Assembly (NCBI GenBank): GCA_021401465.1
Contig: JADDMT010000072.1
Span: forward strand, 1 to 64,000
Length of the DNA: 64,000 bases
Source of the DNA: Teratosphaeria epicoccoides
Taxonomy: Eukaryota; Ascomycota; Dothideomycetes; Mycosphaerellales; Teratosphaeriaceae
Reading direction: 5' to 3'
The stretch's first letter is position 1. The number at the start of each line of letters is the position of its first letter. Made by a program: the position numbers and the translations under genes. Of the stretch, positions 21,393 to 34,000 are shown one piece after another. The notes beneath the pieces were generated by a model that saw nothing but the letters and a program-made list of their open reading frames with translations, was not told the DNA's origin and made no database searches.

Positions 21393-24300
21393 ATAAATCA
21401 ACGGTCTATCCATGATGAATTGAGCTTTACAAATTCGTTCCAAATTACTGCCATGTAACGAACAACGTCAGCGATTCGGCATCCAAGTCTCGAGGCCACA
21501 ACTAGCCACTGAAAATGCCATCCGCGAAGCATCGGCCGAACAGTACTGTACCTATTCACCAAGATCCTCCGACTGAATTCGACATTGACCTCGACGCCAA
21601 CTACCAGGCTGGGTACCAGGCCGACTCGAGCGACTTACATAAAGGAGATCTCATAGTCAGCTTTGCTTTTCTCATCAAAGCATCTTTCATCGCAATTCCT
21701 GGACGCCCAGCTGTAGAAGATCAGCGACACGGTGCAGTTGAGTGCCAAGATCGTGCAGCTGACACCATTCAAGCTCTGCCCAACTCAAACCTAGAGGTAT
21801 GGCCAAATGTTGCCCTATTCTGGATAACCCACGCGAAGAATACAGCGCACACTGATCGCCAAAATCGACACCGCTTGAAGGCCAATGGAAGTTGGACTGA
21901 GCTCTCCCGATTCACCCTGCCGATGTCTCATCTCGCGGGACTGGCCGGCGAGGTGCAGCACCACTGAGAACAGTGTCGCAAGCACGCTTGCTGCTTGCAT
22001 CTAGCCAATCAAGATGTGCAGCCTCATAGTCGGGTATTGCCGGTAGAATGTCAGTTCAGATAGTGAAGACCACCATGAAGGTGTACGGAAAGGCCACGGT
22101 GGAGATCAAACAGGCGCCCAACCTCGCAGGGTCTGCGGTGTACACGTCTGAAAGCAGACTGTGCCGCGCTCAGTCCAAGTCAGTCCCTTATGCCATTGTT
22201 CTGATCATCATAATTGGCCTCACACCGCGACGGAGCAAGCCCGTTTGACAGCGACTTTTATTGTGACGAACATCCCTCCTCTCAGCGCCGCCGTTACAGT
22301 CACGTCGCCTTGGCCAATTTGTCGTAGAGGATCTCGCGAGCTCTTGCATTGTTGAAAGCATAGGAATTACCCATCGATGTACAACTGCGCCGGTGTGTCG
22401 AGGCCCGCCATGGAGCCTGCCATACATCGCCGTGCATCAGAGCCATTGCAAGCCCTTCCGACAATGATTGTGCATACACCAGCACAACACGAGTTGATGC
22501 ATTTAAGAGCATTATTGGCGATCTAGCTGCTCGCGCTCACCCGTGGGTGCGCATACCCACAACGTATCATTGGCTGGTCAGCCGCTGGCAACGCCGCAAC
22601 ACTGCGTTTCCAGCAATGACGTCAGGCCAGCATCATGCGATTGAAGTCGCTCTTGCGCATTGATACAGTACAAGTGGCATTCGGTTTTGCGCTTGGAGCA
22701 TTCAATACGAGCTCCTTTCCATGACCGTCCCTTGCCAGCGTTGATTTTCCAGTCCCACGTACCTGCCTCATGTGTGGCGGAAAACAGCGCAGAACAGCAA
22801 CAGATCTGAACCGCAGTGCTCCAAAGCATCCTGGGCATTCCGTGACCTCCACTCCTATGCTGGTTCTCACTGTTGTCGTTGATGATGCTGCGGCAGACAA
22901 GCTGTCGATGCCTAGGCACCACGCTGTAGTGACGGCCTTGCTAAGCGCACGCAACGAAATGTATCATGCAGTGAGCCATGACGGGATTAGGTCACGCGCT
23001 CATCGAACAAGATACCCGGCAAGCATCGCCGTCTGAGTACATTCGGGCTTTCTATGTATACAAGACTGCTGATCCTTTCCCCGTGGGCATGTAATTCAAC
23101 AGACCCATATAACGCACTGCGTGGCGACTCTGGACTTGTCCGAAACCCCCTGGCATCTCCTGTTCGCAGACTGTGCGGTAGTGAGGTCCTCCGACTATGT
23201 ACACGGTGAGCAAGTATCAGTAAAACGATGTGCCGCATCCCTTGAGCCCGGAGCCAGTCCAAAATCGCCTCATGCATGCTAATGACTGCTGGCACTACCA
23301 ACATCCTGTCCACCTGAAGCTTCTTGTCAATGCGGTCGGCGGCGGCTGCAAGTCCGTGATCCTCGTGGCTCGGTTCTGATGATACAATGATGATGGCAAC
23401 CATGAGGCTGGTCACTTTGTCGGGGACAGCGGATGCACAACAGCGCACCTTGGCAGGTTGCGTTCGCGTGCTACTGAACACATACATGGTCAGTCAGTGA
23501 CATTTCTACGTGAAGTGTATGTTATAATCCTAGCAATCCTCTATACGAGGCATAGTACAGTCCTCCTTGCAAGTCCCACATACACGACATCTTGACAGCT
23601 TGCCACGGCTTCTGACGGACGTCCAGACAAGCTCAGCTCGGCCGACGCTTCGTCACGGCTGCGATAAGCTTCAAAAATAAAGCTCTTCAAGTAGGGCCAC
23701 CGGCCCACCACGTGAGATTGACATGACCTAGACTGCATGGGGTAGCGCTTTGAGGTGAGCCTCGTGTGCTCCGATCGGCAAAGCTGACCCGTACCCACAT
23801 GCATGCGAAGTAGGCTGTAGCACATGTACTGTAGATAGCTGAACGAACTCTGACGCCGCAGAGTGGATCTCGACCACTCCGGCGTCTGAACGCCAGTAAC
23901 AAGGTTGGATCTGCATTGCTGTGGTACGGTCGATAGCTCGCCGTGCCAATTCGCTTGCCATACCGGCGTGACGATGCGCATGACGCGGCGTGGAGACGTC
24001 GCTTCTCGACGAGCCGCGTCCCACCAAGACAAACGAAGGATGCTCGAACATCATGTGCTGCGGATGAGTCTTGTCGCGATGTGCCGTTGCAGGTGTCCAT
24101 TCATCTCCCAAGGCTGGCGCCATATGCTTGGCGCCAACATAACCTACCTTTTAAAGCGGATTAAGCTTATCCTGACCTGAACACAGTGGCATGACCCGCT
24201 CTCAGGTATCCGAGCTGACAGTCCCCCGGAGCGCTACTTCTTGTCGTGTGCGCACCGGGACACACGGATGCTCAGCATTGCCGTCGCAAATGGCAAGATG

Positions 24301-25196
24301 AGCTTGTGTTTCACAGCGCCGCTCCTGCCGCGGTGATCCTGCTGTTCCGCGTGATTGTCTCTGTATGCTGCGCAAGCTTCAAGAATAAGGTATTGATGGC
24401 ACGCCATTGACAACCAATGTCACTTCGGCAGCCTGGCGGAACGACGCGAGTTCACGCAACGTGTGCAGACCCACCCGATTGGAGCTGTTTGAGGCTTGGC
24501 AGAGAGCCAAGCATAATCGTACAAGAAACCCGAGATGCATGGCGCGCAGGCTTGGAACTTTGTCTGCTCGACCACTTGTTACATGATTTACAAGGACCGC
24601 TGACGACCACTACTACACCGCCATGCACATCAAACCGACGCTGACAGCTGGCCGTGCGGCGGTGATTGCGAGTCCCAGCTCCACCACTCTCCCCTCGTCG
24701 CGAACCTTGAATAATCAACAATCAAAGTGAATCTGATGATCATCTCATCAGAGGTGTGTGTCAGCAGTGCCAAGCCAGGCGAAGGAACAGACGGCGGTCT
24801 TGTGGCTGCCAACCCTCGCGAGCATCCCAGCCAAGCGACGCTAAATTTAAGGCTGCCTTGTAGCGGGGATCGCAATGCACGGCCTAATCACCTTTATCCT
24901 GCAAACTCAGACTGTGTGTCGGTCTTTCCTTCCAATATTAGCCGATCTGCCTGTGTATAAGACGCTGTCGGCCAACTCTCCGCGCGCAGGGCCCATGCTG
25001 TTCGTGTGTATCGAAATTACCATCCTCCGCTGCACTTTCATCTCGTCATCATCCTTTGAGCATCAGAAGCAGCGTCGAATATCATAGAGGTTCGCCCACG
25101 GTCCTCCAATTCTTCTTGTGTGTCACTGATGGTAGTCGGCAGCAGCACGAATATCCAATACATCATCTGACTCTCCTTGCAAACACAGACTGTGTC
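21393..25196. other. 3.8-kb gene-poor region upstream of PAC2
   Basis: No supported gene lies in this long stretch. A frame at 21515-21967 starts in a protein-like way (QDPPTEFDIDLDANYQAGYQ) but quickly loses coding character and may be a relic. Long upstream regions are common in front of fungal developmental regulators, so part of this is probably the PAC2 promoter and 5' leader. Confidence 0.4.
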
Positions 25197-26531
25197 ATGA
25201 ACGGCATGGAGACGTATCGCGGACATGTTCGTACGCCCAGTGATGCAATCATCTTGTTCGAAGCGTGCCGCATAGGGCTGCTGCCCCGCGTGCAAAGACG
25301 ACTCTCAGAGAAGGAGCGGCAGTCTATCACGTCCGGCTCCGTCTTTGTGTGGGATGAGCGTGAGGCCGGCATGCGAAGATGGACGGACGGCAAATCTTGG
25401 AGCGCAAGTCGTGTTTCCGGCAGCTTTCTGACCTACCGAGAAATGGAGGGCAAGCGTGGCGGCAGCAATTTCGAAAAAACCGCCAATCGCGATGGAGTGC
25501 AAGGCAGCGTTGACGGCGATTCCGACGGCGGTCCAGATGGCTACAGATATAAGCCTGACGGTCTCATGAAGCAATCGTTCTCCATCACCACCAACGGCGG
25601 TCAGCATCTCCACTTGATCAGCTACTTTTCCAGGTCATCTGCAAGTGCGCAGAATCTCATGCAGCCTTCACAAGATCCGCAACTCCGTCACATTAGACCG
25701 GAGAAAGGCATGTATCCAGAATCCACGGTCCATGAGCAAAGCACCATCCCGGCCGTCACGAGAGGCCCGATGACTTCTCCTGGCTACGCGCACTCGCCTC
25801 ATCAGCCGGCGCCATATTCGCGCGGCCCGCCGTACAGCTACCAGCCGCATCCAGGCTGGGCGCCTCCAAGTCCGATGCACACGCCCCCGCCTCATCATCA
25901 ATACGGGTACTATCCTCCACATCAATATCCGGGACATTCACCATTGCAGAATATGCAATATCCTCCACCACCGCCTCAGCATGGGTATCCTCCGCCGCCG
26001 ATGACGGCATACGACCGACCGCCTCCACCACTAGGTGGCACTTCTTTGCCGCCCCCACCACCGTACAGCCATGCGCCATCAGGTCCAAGCCCGTACCCAA
26101 CTGGTCACAGCACGCAAACTGGCTACTCGTATCCACCGCCTCCCCAACAGCATCACTACCCACCGCCGCCATCACAACAATCTCTACCATACCCTCAGAC
26201 CTTGCCAGAAGTCAATGCAACGCCAAAGCTGGAGCGGACAAGCTCATCCCAACAACCTCCGCTGCACACATCCAGCAGCGAACCTCAATCCCAAGCTGGC
26301 GCTCCCGTGCCTGGACCTGCAAGCACAGGTCAGACCATTCCGAGCATCTCGGCAATGCTCAACGGTGGTAGCGACAAACCACCATCACCGCCAGCCAGCA
26401 GTCGTCACAACTCGAGCAGCACGCCTCCGCGACCGCTACAAGATATACCAAGCCACAAGCTTGGATTCGAGGCCACGCGGGACGTGCAGGCATTACGCAA
26501 CCTCGACAGGTCGACTTTCAAGGGCTACTAG
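25197..26531 (+). CDS. PAC2: WOPR-family transcription factor, Pac2 type
   Basis: A Gti1/Pac2 (WOPR) DNA-binding regulator. Relatives control morphology, mating and virulence programmes. The start at 25197 gives 444 residues; an ATG at 25206 is an alternative. WOPRa covers about residues 4-90: METYRGHVRTPSDAIILFEACR, GLLPRVQRRLSEKERQ, SGSVFVWDEREAGMRRWTDG and SWSASRVSGSFLTYREME. WOPRb is YKPDGLMKQSFSI...LHLISYFSR, about residues 120-150. The METYRGHVRTPSDA opening and the SFLTYREMEGKRGG stretch place it with Pac2 rather than Sge1/Wor1/Ryp1. The C-terminal half is Pro/Tyr/His-rich low complexity (PPPPQHGYPPPP-like runs), probably an activation or condensate-forming region. Possible upstream non-coding exons cannot be judged. 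Confidence 0.93.
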   Translation: MNGMETYRGHVRTPSDAIILFEACRIGLLPRVQRRLSEKERQSITSGSVFVWDEREAGMRRWTDGKSWSASRVSGSFLTYREMEGKRGGSNFEKTANRDGVQGSVDGDSDGGPDGYRYKPDGLMKQSFSITTNGGQHLHLISYFSRSSASAQNLMQPSQDPQLRHIRPEKGMYPESTVHEQSTIPAVTRGPMTSPGYAHSPHQPAPYSRGPPYSYQPHPGWAPPSPMHTPPPHHQYGYYPPHQYPGHSPLQNMQYPPPPPQHGYPPPPMTAYDRPPPPLGGTSLPPPPPYSHAPSGPSPYPTGHSTQTGYSYPPPPQQHHYPPPPSQQSLPYPQTLPEVNATPKLERTSSSQQPPLHTSSSEPQSQAGAPVPGPASTGQTIPSISAMLNGGSDKPPSPPASSRHNSSSTPPRPLQDIPSHKLGFEATRDVQALRNLDRSTFKGY

Positions 26532-27111
26532 GAGAGAGCTGCTCGTAGCGGACCGACCGCCTGCTTCAAGGGTAAGGCGTCATGACAGCGAGTCACAGTA
26601 TGGGCCGACTCACCTCTCTACCAACACTAGATTACAAAGGCAGGCGAGAATTTGTTTGTTGCGTTCTGAGCAAGGGGTTGGGGCATGATGAACTTTGAGG
26701 ATTAGAGAATGATTTGGAGAGTGTCGCAACCAGGCGCATGTCCGTCTGTGACCAATCTCATAGGCATAGCTAAATCGAACTGTATCTTGACATCATGATA
26801 TACATACACCGTCCCTTCCGTGTAACCAACGTCGCAGGACACTCGGCCCCGAGTGTCGTGTCCTGTGCGGCAAAGGTTCTTTCAGGGCAGCTTTGGGATC
26901 TTCGTGTGCTTGCACGGCGCCGCTGGTCGCGCTGCAGGCCATGGCCGTCTAGTCCGATTGACCACATCCTACATGTAATTTTCGCATCCACATGTATGCC
27001 GAGAATGCTCTCAACCCACCGACGTCCAGTGACTTCGGCACAGCGCTTTCAGGCACCAGAATCTCTCCAAAACCGTAAGCAGATCTTACAACAGGAGACA
27101 AGTGCCGTTCC
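26532..27111. other. Convergent intergenic region PAC2 / small membrane protein gene
   Basis: This contains the 3' UTRs of the two genes. A compact inverted repeat sits at 26835-26865. No gene was seen. Confidence 0.45.
26835..26865. repeat. Perfect 9-bp inverted repeat with nested outer arms
   Basis: GACACTCGG and CCGAGTGTC (9 bp each) are separated by CC. Outer arms CAGGAC and GTCCTG extend the pairing after a GT bulge. The hairpin lies between two convergent genes and could be part of a 3' UTR or a protein-binding palindrome. Function is inferred only from position. Confidence 0.5.
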
Positions 27112-27527
27112 TCACTTCAGCTGACCAGAGGGTGATCTCGCCGCACCAGGCCCAGGTGAAGTGCCAGTGCTGGAACCATCCCTCGTATCCGCCTGCGAAC
27201 TGTTCCATCCCAGTCTCGACTTGTAGTTGGGCAGCTCGGCATGATTCCAGACATTGACCAGGACGCTACACAACGCCATCAGTATTCGAATCCGAGAGAT
27301 TCGTTTATCAAGCCAGCATACTTCTGTGTCTTGTCCGCGGCTCTCTCATCCGTCGTCCTCACGCCCACTTTGACCCCGCCGTCCTTCGAGAAACTGATAT
27401 TCTTCTTCTCCATCTTCTTCTTGCCTCGGTCGGCGAGCTCGTTCGACCAGAGATATAATTGGTATCCGATGTAGCCAGCGATGCTGACTACCACAAGCAA
27501 GATAAACACCGGCAGGATGCTCGCCAT
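27112..27527 (-). CDS. Small single-pass membrane protein, unknown function
   Basis: Exons 27527-27322 and 27265-27112 encode 119 residues around a 56-nt intron (GTATGC...TGTAG). The N-terminus is one hydrophobic helix, LPVFILLVVVSIAGYIGYQLYLW, followed by a basic stretch (RGKKKMEKKN) that suggests an N-out/C-in or tail-in-cytosol topology. A soluble segment, FSKDGGVKVGVR, comes next. After the splice the protein continues VLVNVWNHAELPNYKSRLGW and a Ser/Gly/Pro-rich tail. I recognise the pattern as a small conserved ascomycete protein without known function. The intron was placed because it removes an early stop and restores a conserved-looking C-terminus. Confidence 0.75.
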
Positions 27528-28027
27528 GGTTTTGATAATGTATGCTCAGTCTATGTTTGTGGATGTGTAAGGGTTGTAGTTTGTACTTGCGTGCACAAGA
27601 TTATTGTCCCAATTGGAGCTGTGTGCTTTTGATCAAGCATGTGAAGATGAGACCAGGACCAGGCAGGCTTAAGCATGCGTGCCAAGTGATGGCGGTGGGG
27701 CGCTTAAAACGGCGCCTTGTTCCACGTGCAGCATTGTCGGACAGTACGTCGATTTATGAATAGCATCGATCGCAAGATTTATGCTTAAATCAAGGACAAA
27801 AGCATCCATGCATCAATGCTGAGGATCTAGGAATTTTTCTATCCGAGTTGTATGACCGGAACTACTTACTCTATCTGTGTGATTGATCAGTACAGAATGG
27901 CCCAGCACGACTCATGATGCAGACAGCTAGCCTTAGTCTTGTGTATGATACTAGTCTGTTCGTACAGATCTCTTTTGCCCGCTCTACCACCGTTTGCACC
28001 GCCTTGCTAGCTTCGCCAGGATACTCC
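27528..28027. other. Intergenic region upstream of small membrane protein, downstream of DNMT5
   Basis: About 500 bp. It must contain the promoter of the minus-strand small membrane protein and the 3' end of DNMT5. No gene or repeat was recognised. Confidence 0.4.
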
Positions 28028-31000
28028 TCAATCGTCGTCCTCTGTATACACCCTCGAGAACTTGACCAAAGAGCTAAAGTCCTCCCACCCAGACACACGA
28101 CTCTTGTTCATCATCTTACTTTCGTCACTTCCAACTCCAACCAGCCAAGATCGCGGTCTAAGACTGAATCTGCCGTCTTCCTTCACCAGCTGTGTTCTCT
28201 CGGCCTTGGAACCATTCTGATCGCGGTTTTCCGTAGACATCGCAGGCTTGACGGCAGACGCACCTCTCTCGACCAACGCATCGACTCTCTTCTCGCGGTG
28301 CTCTAAAATGTCCACGTCGATGGTGTCCAGAGCGACAAATCGATAGACAAAAATCTGCTTCTTCTGCCCATATCGACGGACGCGACCGACTGCTTGAGCC
28401 ATGGTAGATTCGTAGGCATACTGCGTGTCCCTTAGCAGCGGCGACAGGAACAGTACATGATTTGCGTTCTGCAGATTTGAGCCAGCGGCAGTCTCGTCAG
28501 ATGCATTGAGAACAATGACTGTGCTGTCTGTCGATGTGCGGAATTTGGAGATCTGTGCTCCGGCGGTCCTGGTATCTTTAACAACGGTAGCAGGAATGTC
28601 GCGGTCTTCTAGCGCCTGCGCTACTTCATCCAGCTGTTCCGCGTATTGGACGAACAGGATCGCTTGGTCACCTTTGCCGCTGATCTCCTCTAGCAGGTCC
28701 ATAGCAGCTTCGATCTTGGCGCCGTAAGGAGTGCACTCGGTCTTGCCTAGATCACCGATCTTACCCTCCCAAAGCAGGTGATGCGGAGACATTTCTGCTT
28801 TGCAGCCCTGGGCGGGACAGTGATTGTCATCCTGCTTCAAGAGACGACTGTGGCAATTTCTGCAGATGCTATGTCCGCAGAATGCAGACACACCAATCTC
28901 TGCTTCCTGTCTATCGCATTGCTGATGTTGGCAAATACTCGCCTTGCGCGATGTAGTTCTCTGCACATCCTGTACATGCTGAATGTAGCGGAGAGAACGC
29001 GTTGCAGTGACAAATCTGCTGGCAGTCGTGCTGAGCTCAGTCACGAAGGCGGTCTTGCCAGGCCCATCAGTCTTCGCGCTGTACTTGGGAGTCTGCCGCT
29101 TTTCGACAGCTTTCTTCAAACTGTCTCTTTCACGCGTTGGTAAATGCGAGATCAAGCGATGCACGGCGTCAATTGCCTCAGCATCGCCCAGTGTTCCATC
29201 ATCAAGCCGTGTGTTGATCCAGCTCACAAGCGCGTCTGGCTCTTTAGCTGCAGCATCAAGGAGATTGCGTGATAATATCTGGGTCAGTCGACTGAGGTCC
29301 TGCGAGCTTTCCAGACTCAGCGCAGCTATCGGGTCATTTTCTCGTTTATCGTGTGCGTAGAATGCAGCCGTTCTTGTGAGCGCGTCTTCAGCGGTCTCAG
29401 CAGAAGCCATTGCTTTGTGGATGCGTGTGTCCCGAACTGTTGCATCCTTCTTCCGTCCTTTCCTGATTCTCATATCTAGCGAGTTCAGGTGCTGCGAGAG
29501 CTCGGAGTATAGCGTCTTGTGCGCTGGCTCCAAGCTGACGGGGACCAAGTGGTCGCTGTAGGCCATTTCCCCAAACTCCATGACATTGCGGCGGACGAAA
29601 GTATCCAAGAAGGCCTGATCGAGCTCCCAAAGGCGATCGTGCATGGCTTTTGAAGGCATTTCACGCATGGAGTCAAAAAGCTCGAATGGAGTCATGTCAG
29701 TCTGTAGCGTCCTCCGATTCTTCGCTTTCATGATACCCTTGGCATCACATCCGTACCGAAGCGGAACGCCAATCATAGCTGCAGTCCGAGAAATGTCATA
29801 GAAGTCGTCAATCGCAGGCGTTGCAGATAGACCCCACCGTTTGTCCGCTTTCAATTCCAGGATAGCTGCATACTCTCGTGGCTCGTATTCGTGGAACTCG
29901 TCCACAATGATGCGATTGAAATAGTACATCTCTAAGAGTGGTTTTTCGATGCCCTTCGTGTCCAAGACTGGCGGTGCTGCCGGCATAGTAGTAGTGGACT
30001 TTTGCTTTCCTACATTCTGTCCTCGCAGGCGCCTGGAAGGCACAGCTGCCCTGAATTCATCACTCTGTACACGCTCGGCATACTTCGCCTTGATCTGGAG
30101 CTTAAAGTCCTGTATCGTAGGAGAATCCCGCATCAGTCGCACATGCTTGGGGACCTCTTGATGCGCGTATTGTAGCCAGTGCGAAAACGCTCTTCCAGAT
30201 TTGGTCTTTGCCGGGCTTGGAATGCCTGCGAACACTGCGAGGCGCTCCGCGTACTCTTCTTTGCTAAAGATCGAACGGTTGACGACAATGATTCTAGCGG
30301 TTTCCAGTTGATGCACTGTGAACTTATCGAGGTCGCCGGCACGATCGATGACCAGAACACCGTCGCTCCAACGAAGCTTTTCCTTGATCTCTTCGGACCA
30401 CTGCCCTCGCAACGTGTGCGGGCAGATGATCAAGGTCGCAGAGGACGCAATCAATCCCGAAGCTCTCGCCTGTAGGTCACGACGAACAGAGGACGGGGCG
30501 GACGACAAGAATTGCGCTTGTATGAGCGCAAGAGATGTTATTGTCTTTCCGAAGCCAGGGTGGTCAGCGCATATGCCTCCTCGAACCGTAATGGATGCGG
30601 TTCCTCGTGCCTCTACGCGCCATCGAAGGACGGCGAGCTTGGCTTCCTCCGCTTCCTCAAGCGTGAAGCGGATGCCATCTTCTTGCGCTACCATCCAGGC
30701 TAGCGACAGGCGCTGCTTTGGGAAGAGTTTCACCGTCATGTCAAGCTTTCCAGCATACGGCTCAATGCCTCGAGTGTCACGTAGCTCGAATACAGGGTAC
30801 GTGCTTAAAGCAGTGTTTGTGCCGACGGTGTCTAAGCGCCATACGACCTCAGCTTTGCCTCTCGTTTCTACGGGCAATCGTGCTAGCACGAGATGAGCCA
30901 AAGAGGCTATGTTGACCCCGAATTGCAGCAGCGCCGTGTCAGGCCTCGTCTCTCGCGCTTTCGCCTGTCTGACTTGAAGAACGAACGGAGCTGGCCGTGA

Positions 31001-34000
31001 TTTGACGGCTTGTTCATAGACTGCAGCACTCCCTGGATCCTCGTAGGGTTGAAGCACATCATTCACGAGCCTCCACCTCAATGGCGGCTTTGCTGGTGCA
31101 CACGAGTCGCACTTGCTATCTTGCCTAGCCAGCGGTATTGCATGCCATTCCCGGAAGCGTAGGTGACGGCGGAAGACTTCAAAGACCCAGGCATTGTCCG
31201 AGAGGAAGCGAGTATCTAAGGCTCTGTTGTCGCCCATGTGGGTCGGCTTCAGCAGTATTTCTCCCATACCAACTTCGCATTTTACCAACAACTGAGCAGC
31301 TGAGCATTCCAGATTGGTGAAATTTGATTGCAAGGACGCCGGCTGCGCCACTGCAAGCTCGAGCCGTTTCCTCCTAGCCTCCAGCCTCACTCCTGGAAAG
31401 GCCGGCTCCCAAATAGCATCGACAGCCAGAGAAGTGTTTGCTGCGTGTCGGGGATGGGGATGCTTTGACGTCGGCCATGGCCGCCACGGGGCTTTGATTC
31501 TTGCAATGACCGGGCGAACTTCATCATACTCTAGGAGTTCCTTGTTGTGGGAAAAAACGAACTCGTCCTGGTCTGGATCATCAGTCCTTGATGGATCGAG
31601 AAAGAGCCAAAGAGACTTCTCGTCGAAGCCTTGCGTAATCTTCTTATATAAGCTGTCACAGGCCTTGCCACACTTGGGAAGGGAGCGATAGGTGCCGCTG
31701 ATTTGCTGTAAGTCATCGTCAGAAGCAGAGACTGATATTTCTAGCTGTTCCGGCTGTCGGTCCTCACGGTAGTCTGGCATGCTATTGCGCGCCCACCAAG
31801 TGGGCAGCATTGCGCCTTGACCCTCGAGCGTGATCGGAACGTGCCTTTTCACAGGCAATCGCCAGAGCCATTCGACATCCAGTAACGAATCCCTAACAGC
31901 AGCTTTGGCTAGCGGCTGCTGTAGCTGTGCTCGAACCCAGTCGTTGCTTGCTAGGTGACTTGGAGCAATGGCGTGCAGTTGCCACTCGAGAGAAATGGTC
32001 TCAGCCTGGTCATTGCCAATCACAAGGTCCAAACGCGCGTGCTGGGAAACATACGAGGCAGTCCAGCAGTAGGTACGGCGGACTTTGGACAATGAGAAGT
32101 CCTGGGAAAACGCCTTCTGCACAGCCGACATGTATTCCTTTCGTCCAATAGCTGAGCATCCTGTACCCTCAACAAGCGCTTGAATATCGCCCCGATCTAT
32201 GTCACCTTCAAGAGATAAGTGAAGAGGCAACATGGCTCTTAACTCCTCTTCAAACTCGGTCGGTAGTAGACGGGCCTGCTGTAGCGGGACGTAGTTGTGG
32301 CGTGGATTACCTCCGCAAGAAACATGCGTGGTGTGGCCGCAATCGACACATATCTGAAGTGGTTTGTTGATCAATCCGAAATTTCCTTCGCAATAGCATC
32401 TGCGCGCTGCTCTCCTAGCGGAGTCCTGAATAGCGTTCACTGCAAGATCGCTTTGACTAGTAGAGTGGTACATCGTCTTCTCAAGCAGCTGAGCCTCAGA
32501 ATCATCCTGCAAGCAATCTGCCTTTAGCTGATCGACGCGTGCAGACTTGCTGCTCACGGCAGTGGTCGTTCCTGTGTCGACAAGATCATGACCAGTGATT
32601 AGCGCGGCAAGCAACGCACTGCCGACAACAGTGCTCGTCATAGCATTTCCTGCGAGATCCTGCTGATCGTTCGATGTTTCAGTTGTGAACGATATGCGGT
32701 CCAGTGGAATTCCTTGAAGCTTCAATGTCTCTTCCGCAGACATGGCACGGCCAGCATCTGAAATGAAGACAATGCCATCAGGGGTGATGCATCCTGCGAT
32801 ACCAAACTTTTGGTGATCAGTCGAGCGATCGATGTTTTGGGACAAATCCCAGATGCGGGTCTTGTATCGTGCATCGTAGCCTACTATGGCTTTGCGTAGT
32901 ATGCTGCAGTCGATGGTGTCGAGGACGCGTTCGACCTGGCGACGATACCATGCCGGGTTGCTGTTGTCTGGTGTAGCCACAGTCCCACTTTCAGTCCATC
33001 GTGTGAATGGACGAGCATTGCCCAGCCTCTCGTCTGTTCGGTATTTCATATGCCTGATCTCGCATTTGGTCCAGTCCACCTCGCGTACTGTATCGTCGTC
33101 CCGAGCTTGTAGGCGTCTTACAACTTGATCACTCGGTATCAAGAACGATGAGATCGGGCTGCTACTCAGCCGACGGAAATCTTCCATGAGTCCTTGCCAC
33201 TGCGATCCCAACGTACTGGCCTTCATATTTTTCGCTTTTTTTCCAGAGACGTCGAAGCACACCATATAGCCGCGCTGGCGAGTCTGCGGGATGTAATAGT
33301 CCTTTGTATCAACCAAAACCCCCTTACATTCGTAGCCAATTTCTCGATAGTGCTTCAGCATACTAGCCCAGTCTGCTGAGCAGACATTTTCGAAGATTAT
33401 GATGGCTGGACGAGCCTCCTTGCAGTATGCTAATGCTCCGTGCCAAGTCAATCCTGACTCGCCGTTGTCGCGGATTCCCTTTTTGCTGTTGTTCAGAGCT
33501 GAATAGTCTACGCATGATGTCCCAGCGACAACGATGTCAACGTCCATGGGAATGGGAACCTTGGCGCCATACGCTGTCGTAGCTTTTGGATCGTTGTTCT
33601 TGAAAGCGTCCATGAATTCGACAATGTTGCGGAAAGTCACTGGCGGCGCGAAGTTGCGCTCGATGTAGGCTTGCTTGAAGGGCACAATCTCCGCAGAAAA
33701 GACATGCTCAACCTCAAAGCAAGCCAGACCCATTTTCTTTAGGCTGTCCGCAACCATTTGCAGCGCCAATATTGGACTCTCCGTCCCAGAACACATTGTG
33801 GCAACACGCAGAGGGCGCGCCTTGAGATGCGCAATTGCCTCCTGCAGCCCCATTTGGACAGCACGTGCAGTGATATCGGCAAAGATGTCGTTGATGTCGT
33901 GCAACGGGGGCAAAGTAGGATCAAGCCCTTTCACAACACCCTGAGGTCTAGTGAGCATACGTCTCATGTCATCGGTGCTTGCTTTTTGCACCGATGGCTT

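Noticed and set aside
21515..21967. Possible methyltransferase-like N-terminal fragment (TEFDIDLDANYQAGYQ)
   Set aside because: Only about 40 codons look protein-like, no methyltransferase motif follows, and no convincing splice continues it.
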